Source: Oleiagrimonas sp035690885 (GTDB lineage Bacteria > Pseudomonadota > Gammaproteobacteria > Xanthomonadales > Rhodanobacteraceae). Taken from it: a stretch of DNA of 13,979 nucleotides. Where the stretch lies: assembly GCA_035690885.1 (NCBI GenBank), contig DASSKC010000039.1, positions 1-13,979 on the forward strand. The letters are read 5' to 3'. The translations under genes were made by a program, and so were the position numbers. Below, in pieces: positions 1 to 7,368 of this stretch (position 1 is the stretch's first letter; the number at the start of each line of letters is the position of its first letter). Below the pieces are notes generated by a model. It was not told the origin of the DNA. It did not search any database and saw nothing but the letters and a program-made list of their open reading frames with translations.

Positions 1-1727
1 GGCACGTCCACACCCTCGGACAGGCAGCGCACGTTGGACAGGATGCGGCAGGTGTCTGCGGGTGTGTCGGCCTTGAGCCAGTCGATCCTGGATTCCTTCT
101 CGGCGGCGTTCATGCCGCCGTCGATGTGTTCGGCCTCGCACAGCAGGCTGACCGCACGCTCGTCGGTGTCTTCCTCGGCGCTGTCCTGGTAGGCATCGAC
201 CACGGCCTTGAACATGCCGGCGATGTTGATGGAGCCGACCTTGTGCGTGCGCGATTTGCTCTTGGCCGTGTGCTCGATGACCTGGCAAAAGGCGACGGCG
301 CGCTTCATGGCGTGCTTGTCGTCAGCCAGATCCGCGTCGATGCCTTGTTTGGACAGCGCTTTCCAGCAACCGACGATGCGTGCGGCGTCGTCCATTTTCA
401 GTTCGTTGTCGCCACTGGACAGCAGGCCTTGCAGGCGGCGATTGACGGCGCTTTCCTCGACCGCCAGCACGATGACCTTGTAGTCGACCAGCAGGTCGCG
501 GCGTACCGCTTCGGAAAAGGTGAGCACGTGCAGCACCTTGCCGAACAGGGCCGGGTCATCCATGGAGGCCAGGGTGACGGTGCCGTCGTCGGCCTTGGCC
601 TTGGCCGCTTCGCCGTACACGCGCGGGGTGGCGGTCATGTACAGGCGTTTGGCGGCGTGCAGGTAGTCGTTGTCGTGCACGCGCACGAAATGGCTTTCTT
701 CCTCGCCTTCGAAGGTGGCGCCAGTGGTGCGGTGGGCTTCGTCGCAAATGATGAGGTCGAAATCGGCCAGGTCGTGTTCGGCCTGCGCTTCGTGGATGAC
801 GCCGATGGAGTGGTAGGTGCCGAAGACCACGTTCATGTGGTCGGCGTCGGCACGTTGCATCACTTCTTTGGCCAGATGCCCGGCATGGGTGGTGGCCGGG
901 TATTGCAGCTCGTGGGCGAGCATGTGGAAGTCGTCGTCGTTGTGCTTGCGCTTTTTGCCGACCTTGGCATCCGAGCACACCGCGAAACTGTGCAGCGGCG
1001 TGGTGCTTTGCTGGGTCCATTCGGTCAGGGTTTGCGACAGCAGGGCCAGGCTGGGCACCAGAAACAGCACGCGCTTGCCGGCGCCGGCCATGCGTTCGGC
1101 AATCTTGAGGGCGGTGAAGGTCTTGCCGGTGCCGCAGGCCATGATGAGCTTGCCGCGCTCGGCACTGGCCAGGCCCTTGACGACGTCCTGCAAGGCGTTG
1201 GTCTGGTGTGCGCGCAGGCTGTTTTTCGGTTTGAGTACCGGGGCTTCGCGGGTCTGGTACTGCGACCAGTCGATCTGGCTGTTTTCCAGATCGTGCAGCG
1301 TGACCAGGCTGACGGGTGTCTTCTGGTCCTGCAGGGCTTCGCGCAGGTGACCGGTGCTTTTGGTCGCGGTGAGGAAGATCAGGCCGTGGCTGTACTGTTT
1401 GCGCCCGGCTGCCGTGAGAAAGGTAGACAGATCGGCCAAAGTGAGGCGGGCGTCCTTGTCGTAGAACTTGGCCTGGATGGCGTGCAGTTCGCCATCGGCG
1501 GTTTCGGCCACCAGGTCGATGCCGGCATCGGCACCGACGTCACCGAGCCCGCGTTTGGCCGCTTCGGCACGCCAGTCTTCCCACATCCAGACGTGGGGGT
1601 AGGTGTCTTTGTAGAAGGGCTCGTTCTTGAGGTAGGCCTCGACCAAACGCTCGAAGTAGGTGCCTTTTTCGCGCTCGGTTCGGGCCGTGGTGCGGAAGCG
1701 TTCGAGCAGTTCGTGCAAAGAGGTCAT
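1..1727 (-). CDS. Nuclease-helicase protein, type ISP restriction-modification-like (N-terminal part, runs off left edge)
   Basis: Only the first 575 codons are present; the reading frame is still open at base 1. The start is ATG at 1727, with an AAGGA ribosome binding site six bases upstream (1734-1738). Residues about 1-110 form an Mrr-like PD-(D/E)XK nuclease, seen as D71 in GIDLVAE and Q85-A-K87 in AIQAKFY. A superfamily 2 helicase follows: Walker A MACGTGKT with K202, DEAH at 329-332, TAT at 365-367, and near the edge a motif V-like stretch, NVRCLSEGVD. This order matches the N-terminal half of single-chain type ISP restriction enzymes such as LlaGI and LlaBIII. In those, a DNA methyltransferase and target-recognition domain follow and the enzyme cuts foreign DNA after translocating along it. 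The methyltransferase would lie outside this window, so a stand-alone nuclease-helicase remains possible. The gene lies directly downstream of a tRNA operon. Confidence 0.85.
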   Translation of the reverse strand, partial: MTSLHELLERFRTTARTEREKGTYFERLVEAYLKNEPFYKDTYPHVWMWEDWRAEAAKRGLGDVGADAGIDLVAETADGELHAIQAKFYDKDARLTLADLSTFLTAAGRKQYSHGLIFLTATKSTGHLREALQDQKTPVSLVTLHDLENSQIDWSQYQTREAPVLKPKNSLRAHQTNALQDVVKGLASAERGKLIMACGTGKTFTALKIAERMAGAGKRVLFLVPSLALLSQTLTEWTQQSTTPLHSFAVCSDAKVGKKRKHNDDDFHMLAHELQYPATTHAGHLAKEVMQRADADHMNVVFGTYHSIGVIHEAQAEHDLADFDLIICDEAHRTTGATFEGEEESHFVRVHDNDYLHAAKRLYMTATPRVYGEAAKAKADDGTVTLASMDDPALFGKVLHVLTFSEAVRRDLLVDYKVIVLAVEESAVNRRLQGLLSSGDNELKMDDAARIVGCWKALSKQGIDADLADDKHAMKRAVAFCQVIEHTAKSKSRTHKVGSINIAGMFKAVVDAYQDSAEEDTDERAVSLLCEAEHIDGGMNAAEKESRIDWLKADTPADTCRILSNVRCLSEGVDV

Positions 1728-1940
1728 GCGGGGTCCTTGTTGCTTTTCACGACAACGGCATTGGCTTGGTGATGGCGTTCCCGGGCTGAGCCGGCATGGG
1801 CTCGCCTCGCGCGCATCGGAATGACCCATGTTACCCGTCGGGTCGAGCTGTCAGCCAGCTTCGGTGAGACGCACCTGCGGTTATCGACCCCGTGCCTCAA
1901 CCCGCATTTGTCGAAGCGGCCTTTTCTTGTCGCGCACAGC

Positions 1941-1967
1941 AAAACGGCCACCCGTGAGGGCAGCCGT
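1941..1967 (-). terminator. Intrinsic terminator of the tRNA operon
   Basis: On the minus strand, ACGGCTGCCC and GGGTGGCCGT form a 10-bp stem with two G-U pairs around a TCAC loop, followed directly by TTTT. It begins 18 bases after the 3' end of tRNA-Asp. The T-run is short, so termination may be incomplete and some transcripts could continue toward the nuclease-helicase gene on the same strand. Confidence 0.6.
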
Positions 1968-1984
1968 CGAGCTTGTATCAATAG

Positions 1985-2061
1985 TGGCGGAGCGGACGGG
2001 ACTCGAACCCGCGACCTCCGGCGTGACAGGCCAGCATTCTAACCAGCTGAACTACCGCTCC
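1985..2061 (-). tRNA. tRNA-Asp (anticodon GUC)
   Basis: This 77-base gene folds into a cloverleaf. The acceptor stem is GGAGCGG paired with CCGCTCC, with discriminator G and an encoded CCA (1985-1987). The anticodon loop CTGTCAC carries GTC and the T arm contains GGTTCGAGTCC. It is the last of three tRNA genes in the operon, 11 bases after tRNA-Glu, and is followed by a terminator hairpin. Confidence 0.97.
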
Positions 2062-2072
2062 GCATTGTATTC

Positions 2073-2148
2073 TGGCGTCCCCAAGGGGATTCGAACCCCT
2101 GTCGCCACCGTGAAAGGGTGGTGTCCTAGGCCTCTAGACGATGGGGAC
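2073..2148 (-). tRNA. tRNA-Glu (anticodon UUC)
   Basis: This is a 76-base cloverleaf. The acceptor stem is GTCCCCA paired with TGGGGAC, with discriminator G and an encoded CCA. The anticodon stem CCACC/GGTGG encloses a loop carrying TTC, and the T arm is AGGGGTTCGAATCCCCT. It is the middle gene of the operon. Only four bases separate it from tRNA-Ala, so the three tRNAs must be cut from one precursor. Confidence 0.97.
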
Positions 2149-2152
2149 GTAT

Positions 2153-2228
2153 TGGTGGAGCCAGGCGGGATCGAACCGCCGACCTCCTGCATGCCATGCA
2201 GGCGCTCTCCCAGCTGAGCTATGGCCCC
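2153..2228 (-). tRNA. tRNA-Ala (anticodon GGC)
   Basis: This is a 76-base cloverleaf. The acceptor stem GGGGCCA pairs with TGGCTCC and contains the G3-U70 wobble pair that identifies alanine tRNAs. The anticodon stem CCTGC/GCAGG encloses ATGGCAT with anticodon GGC; the discriminator is A and CCA is encoded. It is the first gene of the operon, starting close behind the promoter. Confidence 0.97.
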
Positions 2229-2245
2229 GTCACCAGAGCCGCGAA

Positions 2246-2274
2246 AGGTTAGTGTCGTCGGCCCGTGGCGTCAA
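2246..2274 (-). promoter_or_regulatory. Promoter of the Ala-Glu-Asp tRNA operon
   Basis: On the minus strand, TTGACG (2269-2274) and TAACCT (2246-2251) are separated by exactly 17 bases. Transcription would start near 2239, about ten bases before mature tRNA-Ala. Upstream of the -35 box lies an A/T-rich stretch (about 2276-2297, containing eight T in a row) that looks like an UP element. The bases after the -10 box are GC-rich (TTCGCGGC). Both traits are typical of strong, growth-rate and stringently controlled stable-RNA promoters. Confidence 0.65.
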
Positions 2275-2367
2275 GCGTTTTGTGAAAAAAAATGTATCCG
2301 GTTCGATGTTCACCACGAAAATAGCCGCGCTGCGGCATACTGGGTGGATCGGGCAAGGACAGGTTGT

Positions 2368-4131
2368 ATGGACGAGATTGGCTTCCTGCGGGACTTGGCC
2401 ATCGTGATGATGGTGGCCGGCGTGACCACGCTGGTATTCCACTGGCTGCGGCAGCCGGTGTTGCTCGGGTACATCCTGGTCGGTGTCCTGATTGGTCCTT
2501 ATACGCCCGGTGTGCTGGTCGATGACCCGCACACGATTGCGAGCATCTCCCACCTTGGCGTGGTGTTGCTGTTGTTCACGCTGGGTCTGGAGTTCAGCGT
2601 GCGCAAGATGCGCGAAGTGGGCGCCGGCGTGCTGGTGGCGACCGTGGCCGAGGTCTGCCTGATGATGTGGATCGGCTACGGGCTTGGCCATGCGTTTGGC
2701 TGGGGACGCGTGGACTCGTTGTTTCTCGGCGCGATCGTGGCGCTGTCCTCGACCATGGTGGCGACGCGGACGCTGTCCGAGGTCAAGCTCGGGCACTTGC
2801 CGTTTGCGCGTACCGTGGTCGGCATGCTGGTGGCCGAGGATGTGCTGACCATCATCATCATCACCATGCTGACGGCGGTGGCCATTGGCGGCACGGTCGA
2901 GGCGGACATGGCGCTGACCGTGATCGGCCACTTGGGCATGTTCGTGGTGGTCGGCATGGTGCTGGGTTTGTTGCTGGTGCCGCGCCTGGTCGATCACGTG
3001 GCCGGCTACGGGCGTGACGAGATGCTGCTGGTGCTGGTGCTGGGCATTTGTTTCGGTGCCAGCCTGCTGGCCCAGGCGCTCGGTTTCAGCGTGGCGCTGG
3101 GTGCGTTCATGGCCGGCGTGGTGGTGGCCGAGTCACGCAGCGCCGGCCGCGTGGTGCACCTGGTGGAGCCGTTGCGCGACATGTTCGCGGCGCTGTTTTT
3201 CGTGGCCATCGGTCTGCGCATCGATCCCGGACTGTTGCTCGATTACATCGGTCCGGCCCTGATTGTCGCGCTGGTGGTGATCGTGGGTAAAACACTCATG
3301 GTCGGCTTTGGCGTGTTTGCGACCGGCCAGGATCCGCGCACCGCGCTGCGTACGGGTCTGAGCATGGCGCAGATCGGCGAGTTCTCGTTCGTCATTGCCA
3401 CGCTGGGTCTGAGCCTGGGTGCGATCAGCAAATTCATTTATCCGATCGCGGTGGCGGTGTCGGTGATCTGCATGGCGTCGTCGCCGTATCTGGTGCGCTC
3501 GTCCGATGCGGTCATCAACGGCGTGCGTCATCTGGTGCCGTCCCCGTTGCGCATGCTGGCGCGCACGTACGTCGGTTGGCTGCAGGGCCTCAAGCCGGTC
3601 GAGGAGAACGCGGCGGTGGCGGCGATGTTGCGGCGTTTCCTGTGGCATATCGGCGTCAACGTGGTGCTGGTGATTGCGCTGTTCGTGCTTGGCGCCTACA
3701 TCAACACGCACAGCTGGCGCTGGTTCTCGGGCCTGGGCATTTACCGCGAGGCACGTCACGCCATCATCTGGGCGTGTGCCTTGTTCGTGTCGCTGCCGAT
3801 GCTCATCGCCGTGTATCGCAAGGCCGAGGCCCTGGGCATGCTGCTGGCGGAACTGGGCATCCGCGAGCGGTTTGCCGGCGAGTACACCCATGGTATGCGC
3901 ATGGTGCTGGCGCAGCTCATTCCGCTGGTGACCCTGGTGGGCCTGGCGCTGCTTGTCGGCATCCTGGGTTCGGCGATCCTGCCTTCGCGCGGCATTTTGA
4001 TCATGTTGCTGGTCGTTGGCATCGGGTTGGCGCTGGTGCTGTGGCGGGGCTTGGTCAAGGTGCATGCGAGCCTGCAGGCGAGCTTGCGCGACACCATTTA
4101 CAAACCTGAAGAAAAACAGGACGGTAGCTGA
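2368..4131 (+). CDS. CPA2-type monovalent cation:proton antiporter with extra C-terminal membrane domain
   Basis: This 587-residue inner-membrane protein probably exchanges K+ or Na+ for H+. Residues about 8-380 form the Na+/H+ exchanger domain: LGLEFS (72-77), the ion-site pair E157-D158 in LVAEDVLTI, GAFMAGVVVAES (245-255), FFVAIGLRID and QIGEFSFVIA (335-344). These are CPA2 hallmarks shared with KefB, KefC and YbaL. Many of those relatives end in a cytosolic RCK/TrkA-N domain. Here the C-terminal third (about 424-565) instead carries four more hydrophobic segments and a short charged tail. ATG 2368 was chosen because AAGGA (2355-2359) sits eight bases upstream and the first membrane helix follows; the open frame upstream runs through the tRNA-Ala end and is not coding. 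A CATACT box at 2336-2341 is a weak -10 candidate. The exact ion cannot be told from sequence. Confidence 0.9.
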   Translation: MDEIGFLRDLAIVMMVAGVTTLVFHWLRQPVLLGYILVGVLIGPYTPGVLVDDPHTIASISHLGVVLLLFTLGLEFSVRKMREVGAGVLVATVAEVCLMMWIGYGLGHAFGWGRVDSLFLGAIVALSSTMVATRTLSEVKLGHLPFARTVVGMLVAEDVLTIIIITMLTAVAIGGTVEADMALTVIGHLGMFVVVGMVLGLLLVPRLVDHVAGYGRDEMLLVLVLGICFGASLLAQALGFSVALGAFMAGVVVAESRSAGRVVHLVEPLRDMFAALFFVAIGLRIDPGLLLDYIGPALIVALVVIVGKTLMVGFGVFATGQDPRTALRTGLSMAQIGEFSFVIATLGLSLGAISKFIYPIAVAVSVICMASSPYLVRSSDAVINGVRHLVPSPLRMLARTYVGWLQGLKPVEENAAVAAMLRRFLWHIGVNVVLVIALFVLGAYINTHSWRWFSGLGIYREARHAIIWACALFVSLPMLIAVYRKAEALGMLLAELGIRERFAGEYTHGMRMVLAQLIPLVTLVGLALLVGILGSAILPSRGILIMLLVVGIGLALVLWRGLVKVHASLQASLRDTIYKPEEKQDGS

Positions 4132-4202
4132 ATATTTTGCAGTGGCTTGGCGCAGCTGGTGGGTGTTTTCGCAGACGTGCGGACGGGTTTGTCGATGCGA
4201 GT

Positions 4203-4229
4203 GAACCTTTGTCGTGCGTCACGGTCCAT
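4203..4229 (+). promoter_or_regulatory. Possible sigma-E-like promoter of the FKBP gene
   Basis: GAACCT (4203-4208, in the context GTGAACCTT) is followed after 16 bases by TCCAT (4225-4229). The -35 part is the same nine-base motif as in the distal element before rpoE, but the -10 part is a poor match to TCTGA or TCAAA. In E. coli the related periplasmic isomerase gene fkpA belongs to the sigma-E regulon, which makes this plausible. The call is inference. Confidence 0.3.
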
Positions 4230-4240
4230 CTCCCGAGCCG

Positions 4241-4269
4241 TTGCCAAGGACGACTTGACAACGCACAAT
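4241..4269 (+). promoter_or_regulatory. Possible sigma-70 promoter of the FKBP gene
   Basis: TTGCCA (4241-4246) and CACAAT (4264-4269) are separated by 17 bases, which puts the transcript start near 4276 and gives a leader of about 55 bases. A better -35 box, TTGACA at 4255-4260, lies inside the spacer but has no matching -10 box at a proper distance. Confidence 0.35.
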
Positions 4270-4331
4270 GCCGAACCGGTTCCGGCGCGTGCCGTCCGGC
4301 ACCCATAGCCATGAATCCGAGGGAGTCACGA

Positions 4332-5090
4332 ATGAATCACATGTCTCGTCCCATGCTGCTGGCGGTGGTTGCCGCCACCACGCTGGGCATGTCCGCCGGC
4401 GCGTTCGCGCAGTCGAGCAAGTCCGCCGTGCCCAAGGTCGACAAGGCCAAGGCCAGCTACGTGGTGGGCTGGGACCTGGCCAACACCTTGCCGCCGATCG
4501 TTCGCGACGAGGTCGACCCCGATATCGTGGCCAAGGCCGTCAAGGCCCGCTTGTCCGGGCAGGACTCGACCATGAGCAAGGCCGAGGCGGACAAGGTGCG
4601 CAAGGCCTTTTTGACCAAGTTGCGTGCCGAGGCCAAGGCCAAGTACGAGAAGGTCGCGGCTGAAAACAAGAGCAAGGGCGAAGCCTTCCTGGCCAAGAAC
4701 AAGAGCGCGTCCGGCGTGCATGTCACGGCTTCCGGTTTGCAATACAAGATCCTCAAGAAGGGATCGGGTGCGCGTCCGGGGCCGAGCGATACCGTGCAGG
4801 TGGAGTACGTCGGCAGCTTCCTGAGTGGCGAGACGTTCGATTCATCCGCCAAGCATCCGAGCCCGGCGAGCGGCAAGTCCATGCCGATCCCGCTGGCCAA
4901 GGTGGTGCCGGGCTTCCGCGAAGGCCTGCAGTTGATGCAGGTGGGTTCGCACTACAAGTTCTGGATTCCCGCGAGCCTGGCCTACGGATCGCGTCCGCGC
5001 AACGGCTTTCCGCCGAACGCCACCATCGTGTTCGACGTGAAGCTGGAAGGCATCAAGGAGTCGGCGCCAAGCACCGAAAGCGGCAGCTGA
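4332..5090 (+). CDS. Periplasmic FKBP-type peptidyl-prolyl cis-trans isomerase (FkpA/Mip-like)
   Basis: This 252-residue protein would speed proline isomerisation and assist folding in the periplasm. Residues 1-26 are a signal peptide with a hydrophobic core and an AFA cleavage site before Q27. Residues about 35-130 are the alpha-helical FKBP N-terminal dimerisation domain, rich in Lys, Ala and Glu (SYVVGWDLANTLPP at 42-55, then a long helix). Residues about 135-240 are the FKBP catalytic domain, with pocket residues visible as Y159, F169-D170, VPGF (192-195), Y218 in SLAYGS and F234. ATG 4332 is preferred because AGGGAG (4320-4325) lies six bases upstream and the signal peptide starts there; an in-frame ATG at 4311 would put the ribosome site inside the gene. 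The gene stands alone between its own promoter region and a strong terminator. Confidence 0.93.
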   Translation: MNHMSRPMLLAVVAATTLGMSAGAFAQSSKSAVPKVDKAKASYVVGWDLANTLPPIVRDEVDPDIVAKAVKARLSGQDSTMSKAEADKVRKAFLTKLRAEAKAKYEKVAAENKSKGEAFLAKNKSASGVHVTASGLQYKILKKGSGARPGPSDTVQVEYVGSFLSGETFDSSAKHPSPASGKSMPIPLAKVVPGFREGLQLMQVGSHYKFWIPASLAYGSRPRNGFPPNATIVFDVKLEGIKESAPSTESGS

Positions 5091-5116
5091 CCGAGCAACG
5101 AACGCGTCAAAAGCGA

Positions 5117-5149
5117 GGGAGCGACTTTCCGGAGTCGCTCCCTTTTCTT
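5117..5149 (+). terminator. Intrinsic terminator after the FKBP gene
   Basis: GGGAGCGACT (5117-5126) and AGTCGCTCCC (5133-5142) form a perfect 10-bp stem around a six-base loop, followed by TTTTCTT. It lies 27 bases after the stop codon and is a textbook rho-independent terminator. Confidence 0.93.
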
Positions 5150-5219
5150 GTGCTGATACCGCGCCGGCCGGCATCTTTCATTACAATGGCGTGCTCGACG
5201 CAGGACATGGGACGCGCGC

Positions 5220-6575
5220 ATGAAAATCACCATCTTCGGTACCGGCTACGTGGGCCTGGTGACCGGTACCTGCCTGGCAGAGATGGGCAACCATGTGGTG
5301 TGCGTGGATGTGGACGCCGAAAAGGTGGCGCGTCTGTCGCGCGGAGACGTCCCGATCTATGAGCCCGGCCTGGCGCCGCTGGTGCAGCGCAACCATGACG
5401 CCGGTCGCCTGCGCTTCACGACCGACCCGATTCCCGCCGTCGCACACGGGCAGATCGTGTTCATCGCCGTGGGTACGCCGCCGGACGAAGACGGCAGCGC
5501 GGATCTGCGTCATGTACTGACCGTGGCGCGCACCATCGGCGAGCACATCGCCGGCTACACGGTGGTGGTGAACAAATCCACCGTGCCGGTAGGGACGGCC
5601 GACCGCGTGCGCGACACCCTGACCCGGACACTGGCCGGACGTGGTTGCCAGGTGGATTTCGACGTGGTCTCCAATCCGGAGTTTCTCAAGGAAGGTGACG
5701 CCGTCAAGGACTGCATGCGTCCGGACCGCATCATCGTGGGCTCGTCCAGTCCGCGTGCCGTGGAACTGATGCGCAAGTTGTACGCGCCGTTCAATCGCAA
5801 TCACGAACGTCTGGTGGTGATGGACGAGCGTTCGGCGGAGCTGACCAAGTATGCCGCCAATGCCATGCTGGCGACCAAGATCAGTTTCATGAACGAGGTG
5901 GCCAACATCGCCGAGTGCGTCGGTGCCGACATCGAGCTGGTGCGCCAGGGCATCGGCATCGATCCGCGCATCGGCTACCACTTCATTTATCCCGGCGCCG
6001 GGTACGGTGGCTCGTGCTTTCCCAAGGACGTGCAGGCGCTGGAGCGCACGGCACGCGCGCACGACTACGAGGCGCGTCTGCTGCAGGCCGTCGAGGCGGT
6101 CAATGCGGCGCAGAAACGACGCCTGTTCGAGATGCTGCACGCGCACTTCGATGGGCAGCTGGGCGGCAAGACCATCGCGCTGTGGGGTCTGGCATTCAAA
6201 CCCAATACCGACGACATGCGCGAGGCGCCGAGCCGTCGTCTGATGGAAGCGCTGTGGGAGGCGGGCGCGCGGGTGCGTGCGTTCGATCCGGAGGCGCAAA
6301 CCGAGGCGCGCCGCATCTACGGCGAGCGCGACGATCTGGTGTTGTGCGACGGGCTGTACGACGCGCTCGAAGGCGCCGATGCGCTGGTCGTGGTCACCGA
6401 GTGGAAGGCGTTCCGCAGCCCCGATTTTGCGCGCATACGCGATGCGCTGGCCGCGCCGGCAGCCCTGTTTGACGGCCGCAACCTGTACGACCCGGTGTTG
6501 GTGGAGGAGTCGGGGGTCGCCTATTACGGCATTGGCCGTGGCCGCAGCGCGCGCGATGACGGGAGCCGTGCATGA
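5220..6575 (+). CDS. ugd: UDP-glucose 6-dehydrogenase
   Basis: This 451-residue cytosolic enzyme oxidises UDP-glucose to UDP-glucuronate in two NAD+-dependent steps, supplying exopolysaccharide, lipopolysaccharide or UDP-sugar pathways. The NAD-binding Rossmann motif GTGYVG is at 7-12, followed by CVDVD. VNKSTVPVGT is at 117-126 and SNPEFLKEG at 151-159. K210 and N214 lie in TKYAANAMLATK, and the catalytic cysteine is C266 in GYGGSCFPKD. The C-terminal UDP-binding domain (about 320-435) begins with the characteristic LWGLAFKPNTDDMR. Length is normal for the bacterial family. GGGA at 5209-5212 sits seven bases before the ATG. A TACAAT -10 box lies at 5182-5187, but its -35 region is weak. The stop codon overlaps the start of slyX (ATGA), so this is the first gene of a four-gene unit. 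The window shows no polysaccharide genes nearby. Confidence 0.96.
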   Translation: MKITIFGTGYVGLVTGTCLAEMGNHVVCVDVDAEKVARLSRGDVPIYEPGLAPLVQRNHDAGRLRFTTDPIPAVAHGQIVFIAVGTPPDEDGSADLRHVLTVARTIGEHIAGYTVVVNKSTVPVGTADRVRDTLTRTLAGRGCQVDFDVVSNPEFLKEGDAVKDCMRPDRIIVGSSSPRAVELMRKLYAPFNRNHERLVVMDERSAELTKYAANAMLATKISFMNEVANIAECVGADIELVRQGIGIDPRIGYHFIYPGAGYGGSCFPKDVQALERTARAHDYEARLLQAVEAVNAAQKRRLFEMLHAHFDGQLGGKTIALWGLAFKPNTDDMREAPSRRLMEALWEAGARVRAFDPEAQTEARRIYGERDDLVLCDGLYDALEGADALVVVTEWKAFRSPDFARIRDALAAPAALFDGRNLYDPVLVEESGVAYYGIGRGRSARDDGSRA

Positions 6576-6790
6576 GTGATGCCCCGATATCCGACCGTCT
6601 GGCCGACCTCGAAGTGCGTCTGACCTTCATCGACGACACCGTGTCCGCGCTGGCCGATGCCGATACCGTGCAGTCGCGGCGTCTGCTGGCGCTGGAACAG
6701 GCCATGCGCGACCTGCGTGCCGAACTGGCGTCGATGCGGACGTCGCTGGGCAACGATCCGCACAGCGAACCACCGCCGCCACACTATTGA
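6572..6790 (+). CDS. slyX: SlyX family protein
   Basis: This 72-residue protein has the same length as E. coli SlyX as I recall it, and the same style: a single coiled-coil helix (about residues 7-60) with heptad-spaced Leu, Val and Met, then a short tail ending PPPPHY, the family signature. No enzymatic motif is present and the function of SlyX is not established. The ATG overlaps the ugd stop in an ATGA, and GGGAG (6561-6565) lies six bases upstream, inside the end of ugd, so translation is probably coupled to ugd. Confidence 0.92.
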   Translation: MSDAPISDRLADLEVRLTFIDDTVSALADADTVQSRRLLALEQAMRDLRAELASMRTSLGNDPHSEPPPPHY

Positions 6791-6818
6791 TTCGATTTTC
6801 TCCGGGAACGTCCGAACC

Positions 6819-7367
6819 ATGGCCGACTCACTCCGCGACCAATTGCTCAAAAGCGGCATCGTCCAGCAGACCCGCAAAACCCGCCCCCCACTCGACAAGA
6901 AGGGTGGCAAGAAGCGCGGCAAGCGCCGTGGCAATGCAGCCAAACCGGGTGCCAGCCAGGTTGGCGAGGCCGATCTGGCGCGTGCATGGTCGATGCGTGC
7001 GCAGGCCGAAGCCGGCGAGCGGCGGCGCACCCGCGAAAAGGCCGAAGCCGAGGCGCGTGCCCGCAAGGAGCGCCTGCAGCGTTTGCGCAAGGTGCTCGAC
7101 GGCAAGGCGTTGAACAAATCCGACGCCGACCGGGTTCGGCATTTCGAGTATGGCGGCAAGATTCGTCGCGTATATGTCGATGCGGCCCAATTGGCGGCCC
7201 TGAACCAGGGCAGTCTGGGTGTGGTGCAGCTCAAGGGCAGTTACGTTCTGGTTGCGCCGGAGGTGATCGAGGAGGTCAAGACGTTCGCCGCCAATCACGT
7301 CGCGCTGCTGGTCGATCCGACCGCAGACGCTGACGACGACGGCGTGCCCGACGACCTGATCTGGTGA
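6819..7367 (+). CDS. DUF2058 family protein (YaiL-like)
   Basis: This 182-residue cytosolic protein opens with SLRDQLLKSGIV, as YaiL-family proteins do. A strongly basic stretch follows (about 21-40, KKGGKKRGKRRG), then a charged helix rich in Arg, Glu and Ala (about 50-95), probably a coiled coil, and a small globular part with FEYGGKIRRVYVD. It ends in VPDDLIW, matching the VPDDL(M/I)W ending of the family. The basic region suggests contact with nucleic acid, but no function is established. GGGAA (6804-6808) lies ten bases before the ATG. The gene starts 28 bases after slyX and ends one base before the transporter gene, so all four genes are probably co-transcribed. Confidence 0.9.
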   Translation: MADSLRDQLLKSGIVQQTRKTRPPLDKKGGKKRGKRRGNAAKPGASQVGEADLARAWSMRAQAEAGERRRTREKAEAEARARKERLQRLRKVLDGKALNKSDADRVRHFEYGGKIRRVYVDAAQLAALNQGSLGVVQLKGSYVLVAPEVIEEVKTFAANHVALLVDPTADADDDGVPDDLIW

Positions 7368-7368
7368 C

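Noticed and set aside
126..1772. Long plus-strand open frame (548 codons) opposite the nuclease-helicase gene.
   Set aside because: Its translation is a low-complexity mix of Gly, Val, His and Gln with no domain. The minus strand has a clear nuclease, Walker A and DEAH motifs and a ribosome site.
1724..1981. Minus-strand frame of 85 codons whose stop overlaps the nuclease-helicase start.
   Set aside because: It begins with TTG beside the tRNA terminator hairpin, has no ribosome site, and its product is basic and featureless.
2676..3017. Histidine-rich or Met/Thr-rich short frames around the repeated ATC run near 2850.
   Set aside because: The run encodes TIIIIT in a membrane helix of the antiporter; the other frames are shadows.
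4132..4202. Possible terminator after the antiporter gene.
   Set aside because: Only weak, imperfect stems can be drawn and no T-run follows a stable one.
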